The notes under the pieces are model-generated. The model searched no databases. It was not told the DNA's origin and was given only the letters and a program-made list of their open reading frames with translations. A stretch of DNA of 8,289 nucleotides from Clostridia bacterium (lineage in GTDB: Bacteria; Bacillota_A; Clostridia; Christensenellales; Borkfalkiaceae), in NCBI GenBank assembly GCA_003979335.1, contig RYWC01000025.1, forward strand, positions 1 through 8,289. Direction: 5' to 3'. The position numbers and the translations under genes were made by a program. Shown here in pieces: positions 6,652-8,289 of the stretch (its first letter is position 1; each line of letters opens with the position of its first letter).

Positions 6652-8289
6652 TCAATCCGCCTGCATTTCTTTAATCATATTATATAATTCGGAATTTTCA
6701 AGCCTGCTTTTCAGTCCGCGCCGAACTTCCAACCTACCGTTTTCAAAAGCAATAAGTTTAAGTTGCTCAAAAACTTTCAGGGCAAAGAATACCTGCAATT
6801 TATCGCCTAAATTATTCTGCTTTGCAACATCTTCGGCGTTTGCACCGATTATGTTTTCACTATTTGCCGCAAGAGAAGCGTAAACCTTTAAAAGCTGTTC
6901 CCTGTCACAGGAAAGACGTTTGATACATTCGTGCGGCTTTTTACATTCGCAAGTATAAACGTTTTTATTTTCAAGCGAAGCAAGTCTTATTCCATACGGA
7001 AGATTATCAAGAAATACAACTTTTTTATATGCGCTTAAATCCGCGTCGGCAGACGGTGCAACAAGTACCGTAGGAGCAAAATTCTTTATTGAAGGCATAA
7101 ACAATTCGCAGCTTAATTCGCCTAAACAGTTAAACTGTTGCAGAGTTTCTACGTCCCATACTATAAAAAGAGTATCTTCCTCTTTTGCGGCAATCAACCT
7201 GTTTATTTCTTGCTCTGAAAGGATAGTTTCCTTACAATCAATCTTTGGAAAGCTTAACGCCTCAATCAATGAAAACGCCGCTTCTTCGTTGAAATTTCCG
7301 CACTCGCCGCCGTCGTAAACAATATCGCGAACAAATCCCTTAATATATTCTTTTCCCCTGAATACGGACACGTTATACTCGAATATTAATTTTTTAAGAG
7401 CGGAACATTCCAAAAGTTTTTTATATTTGAATCCGCCGAAAAACATCAGTTCTATTTTAGGGTTCTTGATAACAAGATGCGGCGATTCCGGCTTAAGTTG
7501 ACGAACGTTTAAACTGTTTTCTTCAGTCATAAACATAGGACGGCGGTTGCCTACGCCGCAAGGCTCTAACATTTCCAACTCTTTGACAAGCTTTAACGAG
7601 TATTCGTTTGTAAGCAAACCGTTTATATAGACCGTGGGAATAAAATCTTCCGCAGTATACCGCTCAGTCATATAGTTTTCCAAAGCGTTATAAAGGTTGT
7701 CAAAATTGTCCGCAGTGACGTTTACGCCTGCCGCCTGCGAGTGTCCACCAAATTCGGAAATATACTGTCCGCAAGCTTTTAACGCCTCAAATACATTTAC
7801 AGAATCAATAGAACGTGCCGAACCTTTAAGCATATCGCCGTTCTTTACAAACAAAATTACAGGACGTGAGTACTCGTCAACAAGACGCGCCGCAACAATA
7901 CCTACAAAACCGGAATTCCAATTTTCATTGCACAGCAAAATTATTTTACCGATTTTGTCAGATGACTTTATCATTTCTTTAGCGCTTAAATAAAGCTCGT
8001 CGCAATATTTCTGACGTTCCAGATTATAAGCCGTTAGCTTTGCCGACAAATCGAAAATTTCATTTTCGTCGCTTTCGTTAAACAGAGTTAAAGCCGCTTT
8101 TGCGTCTCCCATTCTGCCTGCCGCATTGATTTTAGGCACAAGAGTAAACGCAATGGTCTGTGCTGTCACAACATCCTGCTTACTTAAAAACTGGCTGTAA
8201 CAAGGCGAAGGGGAAGAATTAATAATCTTTAATCCGGCAAAAACAATATCCCTGTTTTCACCTGTTAAGGGCACGCTGTCCGCAATTGT
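6652..8289 (-). CDS. recJ: RecJ single-stranded-DNA-specific 5'-3' exonuclease (5' end cut off by the window edge)
   Basis: RecJ degrades single-stranded DNA 5' to 3' in recombination and repair. The reading frame is open to the right edge (it begins TIADSVPLTGENR), so the N-terminal DHH catalytic motifs lie outside the window. A methionine-like GTG at 8274 is an internal Val codon, not a start. About 545 residues are visible. Numbered from the edge, they include the KINAAGR linker motif (about 53-59), WNSGFVGIVAARL (124-136), and the DHHA1 signatures KGSARS (155-160) and EFGGHSQAAG (179-188). LEPCGVGN (241-248) follows, leading into an OB-like segment. Beyond about residue 330 there is a long, poorly conserved C-terminal region, as in Firmicute RecJ proteins, with no motif I can assign. 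The gene ends in TGA 4 nt before relA, and its last codons carry the relA ribosome-binding site (AGGCGGA, 6656-6662). The family call is firm. Confidence 0.95.
   Translation of the reverse strand, partial: TIADSVPLTGENRDIVFAGLKIINSSPSPCYSQFLSKQDVVTAQTIAFTLVPKINAAGRMGDAKAALTLFNESDENEIFDLSAKLTAYNLERQKYCDELYLSAKEMIKSSDKIGKIILLCNENWNSGFVGIVAARLVDEYSRPVILFVKNGDMLKGSARSIDSVNVFEALKACGQYISEFGGHSQAAGVNVTADNFDNLYNALENYMTERYTAEDFIPTVYINGLLTNEYSLKLVKELEMLEPCGVGNRRPMFMTEENSLNVRQLKPESPHLVIKNPKIELMFFGGFKYKKLLECSALKKLIFEYNVSVFRGKEYIKGFVRDIVYDGGECGNFNEEAAFSLIEALSFPKIDCKETILSEQEINRLIAAKEEDTLFIVWDVETLQQFNCLGELSCELFMPSIKNFAPTVLVAPSADADLSAYKKVVFLDNLPYGIRLASLENKNVYTCECKKPHECIKRLSCDREQLLKVYASLAANSENIIGANAEDVAKQNNLGDKLQVFFALKVFEQLKLIAFENGRLEVRRGLKSRLENSELYNMIKEMQAD

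Noticed and set aside
8272..8274. GTG at 8274 as a start codon for a shortened RecJ
   Set aside because: The frame stays open upstream to the window edge and encodes TIADS, which matches the conserved sequence preceding PLTGENR in RecJ.

Overview
All six recognisable genes lie on the minus strand. In transcription order (right to left) they are: the 3' part of recJ, a full-length bifunctional relA/rel (ppGpp) gene, a small metallo-beta-lactamase-fold hydrolase, hemZ, rpsO and pnp. The composition is moderately AT-rich. The block recJ-relA-MBL-hemZ, with HemZ-type radical-SAM signatures and an RXKD-type Rel, is typical of Firmicutes. An anaerobic clostridial lineage, perhaps an uncultured gut member, fits best, but the species cannot be named from this window.

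Right half (about 2538-8289): recJ, relA, the MBL gene and hemZ are packed as one operon. There is a 4-nt gap between recJ and relA, an 11-nt gap (or a 4-nt overlap if a TTG start is used) between relA and the MBL gene, and an 8-nt overlap between the MBL gene and hemZ. Ribosome-binding sites are embedded in the ends of the upstream genes, except for the MBL gene, which has none visible. apt and dtd, which often sit in this cluster in Firmicutes, are absent. The functions are DNA end-processing and repair, stringent-response signalling, probable thioester hydrolysis, and a HemW/HemN-like radical-SAM enzyme.

Left half (1-2537): a 124-nt gap follows hemZ and contains a plausible promoter, a leader hairpin and a strong Shine-Dalgarno site in front of rpsO. 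rpsO ends directly on a strong intrinsic terminator hairpin, and pnp follows with its own 5' leader hairpin and Shine-Dalgarno site. rpsO (ribosomal protein S15) beside pnp (polynucleotide phosphorylase) is a very widely conserved pair.

Most of the window is ordinary housekeeping sequence and I see no undescribed multi-gene system. Two points stand out. The PNPase ends in a half-length S1 RNA-binding domain whose missing part is replaced by a short Lys/Arg tail. An exact 18-bp sequence occurs both at the relA/MBL junction and inside hemZ, in the same reading frame. No RNA genes, CRISPR arrays, insertion sequences or attachment sites were seen. The only non-coding stretches are short (up to 124 nt), and each is described below.
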